Positions 62,638 to 64,000 of a stretch of 64,000 nucleotides of DNA are shown here, piece by piece. This stretch comes from an uncultured Bacteroidaceae bacterium (GTDB lineage: Bacteria > Bacteroidota > Bacteroidia > Bacteroidales > Bacteroidaceae). The notes under the pieces are model-generated. The model worked only from the letters and a program-made list of their open reading frames with translations. It made no database searches and was not told the DNA's origin. Position 1 is the stretch's first letter; each line of letters opens with the position of its first letter. The stretch is taken from positions 1 to 64,000 of the forward strand of contig CALUJL010000010.1 of assembly GCA_944320955.1 (NCBI GenBank). Reading direction: 5' to 3'. The translations under genes were made by a program, and so were the position numbers.

Positions 62638-62728
62638 CGTACCCGGCAGCGGGGGAAAAGCCGAAGCCCGTTTTCCCCCGCCCGGGCAGTTATTCCCCGC
62701 CGGCAGGACGATTGTTCCAGAAAAAGGC

Positions 62729-62736
62729 TACCTTTG
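62729..62736 (+). promoter_or_regulatory. -7 box of the right-end receptor gene
   Basis: TACCTTTG, 35 bp before the ATG at 62772. Confidence 0.55.
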
Positions 62737-62771
62737 CGTCCAAACCGCCACTGCAAAACCCCGCCTTCCCC

Positions 62772-64000
62772 ATGCGCCGCCTCCCCCTCCTGCTGCTCCT
62801 CTGCGCCTGCTTCTGCGCCGCTGCCGCCCTGCCGCGGCAGGAGAGAGGGGAAAAGCGCAGGCACTTTCCGCCGGAAGCGGCAGCACTTTCACCCGGAAGC
62901 GCAGGCACTTCCGTCCGGAAGCGGCAGCACTTCCCCCCATCAGCACAGCCCCCCGCACCCGACTCCGCGGCACAACCGGACGCTTCCGCCGCGCCCACGG
63001 CCGACAGCGCCACCGCCGCGGCCGACTCCTTCTACTTCCTCGTCGACTCCGCCCGCATCCGCCTCGTCACCACGCCCGCCTCTCCTGCCGACAGCGCCGC
63101 CGCCCGCCGCGCCGACAGCCTCCGCCGCGCCGGGGCCGACTCCATCCTGCGCCTCCGGGCCCTGCAGCCCGATTCCCTCTGGAGCGACACGACGGCCACC
63201 CTGCTCGACAGCTTCGTCGTAAAAGCCCGGCAGCCCGACGTCGTGACCCGCGGCGACACCCTCGTCTACAACGCCGAAAATTTCCAACTCCCCGGCCACG
63301 CCACCCTGCGCGACCTGCTCCGCCTGCTGCCCGGCGTAGAGATTACGGACAACGGCAGCGTCACCGTCAACGGAAACTCCCTCAGCAGCCTCTACATCGG
63401 CGGCCGCCGCTTCCGGCTGGCCGACCTGGACCAGGCCATCGACCTGCTCCCTTCCAACATCGTCTCCCGCCTGAAAGTCTACCGCCGCCCCAGCCGCGAG
63501 GAAGAACTCACGGGCATCTCCACCAGCGGCGGCGAGATGGTGCTCGACCTCGCCGTCAAGGAAGACATGAAGACCAGCCTCCAAGTCACCGCCGAGCTGC
63601 GCGGCGGGCGCGACCTGGAGCGGGCCGGCAAGATGCGCGACGGCACTTCGCTCCAAGGCTTCGCACTCGACGGCGAAAACAACTACTCCTTCAGCCTCTG
63701 GACCGACCGCCGCCCTTACGAACACCTGCGCAACGCCAACAAAAGCTGGAACACGAACCTCGGGTTCGACCGCAGCTTCTCCCGGAAGCTCAGCCTCACA
63801 CCCCACTTCAGCAGCTCCGACAACGAAAACTTCAGCCGCTTCCTCACCACCACCCGCACCTTCCTGCCCGACAGCACCGGCCTTGTCGAAAAAAACAGCT
63901 ACGCCGGCAACTACTCCTCCCGCAACTACGGGCTCAACCTGCAGGCCGAGTGGCGGCCCGACGAGCGCAATATCCTGACGGCGCAGTTCTCCGCCGACTT
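62772..64000 (+). CDS. TonB-dependent-receptor-like outer-membrane protein (partial, runs off the end)
   Basis: At least 409 codons are open to the right edge without a stop. Signal peptide MRRLPLLLLLCACFCAAAALP, then a segment coded by four 22-bp repeat units (EKRRHFPPEAAAL and on), then an Asp/Ser/Ala-rich linker with repeated AADS and RRADSL words. A plug-like domain follows at about 155-260 (DTLVYNAENFQLPGHATLRDLLRLLPGVEI, TVNGNSLSSLYIGGRRF), and barrel strands begin. LLRLLPGVEITDNGSVTVNG is the pattern of the outer-membrane beta-barrel family related to TonB receptors that act with carboxypeptidase-like domains. The ligand is unknown. Confidence 0.85.
   Translation, partial: MRRLPLLLLLCACFCAAAALPRQERGEKRRHFPPEAAALSPGSAGTSVRKRQHFPPSAQPPAPDSAAQPDASAAPTADSATAAADSFYFLVDSARIRLVTTPASPADSAAARRADSLRRAGADSILRLRALQPDSLWSDTTATLLDSFVVKARQPDVVTRGDTLVYNAENFQLPGHATLRDLLRLLPGVEITDNGSVTVNGNSLSSLYIGGRRFRLADLDQAIDLLPSNIVSRLKVYRRPSREEELTGISTSGGEMVLDLAVKEDMKTSLQVTAELRGGRDLERAGKMRDGTSLQGFALDGENNYSFSLWTDRRPYEHLRNANKSWNTNLGFDRSFSRKLSLTPHFSSSDNENFSRFLTTTRTFLPDSTGLVEKNSYAGNYSSRNYGLNLQAEWRPDERNILTAQFSAD
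62847..62937. repeat. 22-bp repeat array, 4 units, inside a coding region
   Basis: Positions after the A-runs at 62855, 62877, 62899 and 62921, exactly 22 bp apart. Cores CGCAGGCA, CGGCAGCA, CGCAGGCA and CGGCAGCA, an alternating A-B-A-B order. It is translated directly after the signal peptide of the receptor. Confidence 0.92.

Overview
The window is a chromosomal segment of a GC-rich member of the Bacteroidales, probably a gut organism. I would not go below order level from sequence alone. The signs are: TonB-dependent receptor followed by a DUF4249 lipoprotein, DUF6089 and DUF6242 proteins, a fused SpmA-SpmB protein, EcoRI-family methylase, IgA-peptidase M64, GH10 and GH51 glycosidases, acidic residues after lipoprotein cysteines, start codons without Shine-Dalgarno sequences, and promoters that look like the Bacteroidetes -7 box TAnnTTTG.

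Layout. 1-483: a tRNA-Arg(CCU) between two terminators. 560-34880: almost entirely minus strand. Read in the direction of transcription this holds ppk1-dinB; a short purH followed by mreB-mreC-mreD-PBP2-rodA (elongasome); prfB with its programmed frameshift; a GH10 xylanase with a PatB-type lyase; the envelope cluster DUF6242-DUF6089-uppS-bamA-ompH-ompH-murI; ychF, panE-like, rsmF and alaS; a lipoprotein; a TonB receptor with DUF4249 lipoprotein; and a secreted esterase. 34955-51451: plus strand, with a YfcE-like phosphodiesterase, korAB, spmAB, ybeY-mutS, ruvB, a flippase, and a five-gene operon joining a substrate-binding protein, a SpoIIE-type phosphatase, an RsbW-type kinase, a STAS protein and an SLC13/RCK permease. 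51638-54181 (minus): an EcoRI-type adenine methylase plus a DUF262-HNH protein, a candidate defence module. 54411-64000: GH51 arabinofuranosidase, lrp-folA, M64 peptidase, a lipoprotein, groES-groEL behind a sigma-54-like promoter, and the start of a second TonB-type outer-membrane receptor that runs off the end.

The most unusual feature is a family of short tandem arrays present in most gaps between transcription units, mostly 3' of genes, and four times inside coding sequence. The unit is 22 bp: GGAAAAG, an 8-bp core, then CTTTTCC. Units join end to end with a very regular 22-bp spacing. Most cores fit a small code: (AT or CG) + GC + (A or G) + G + (CG, CA or GG), in either orientation. Neighbouring units are often reverse complements, so many arrays can fold into long hairpins ending in T runs. 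I do not recognise this family. A role in transcription termination is the simplest reading, but the regular helical phasing, the combinatorial cores and the in-frame use inside signal-peptide regions and an RsbW kinase are not explained by that alone.
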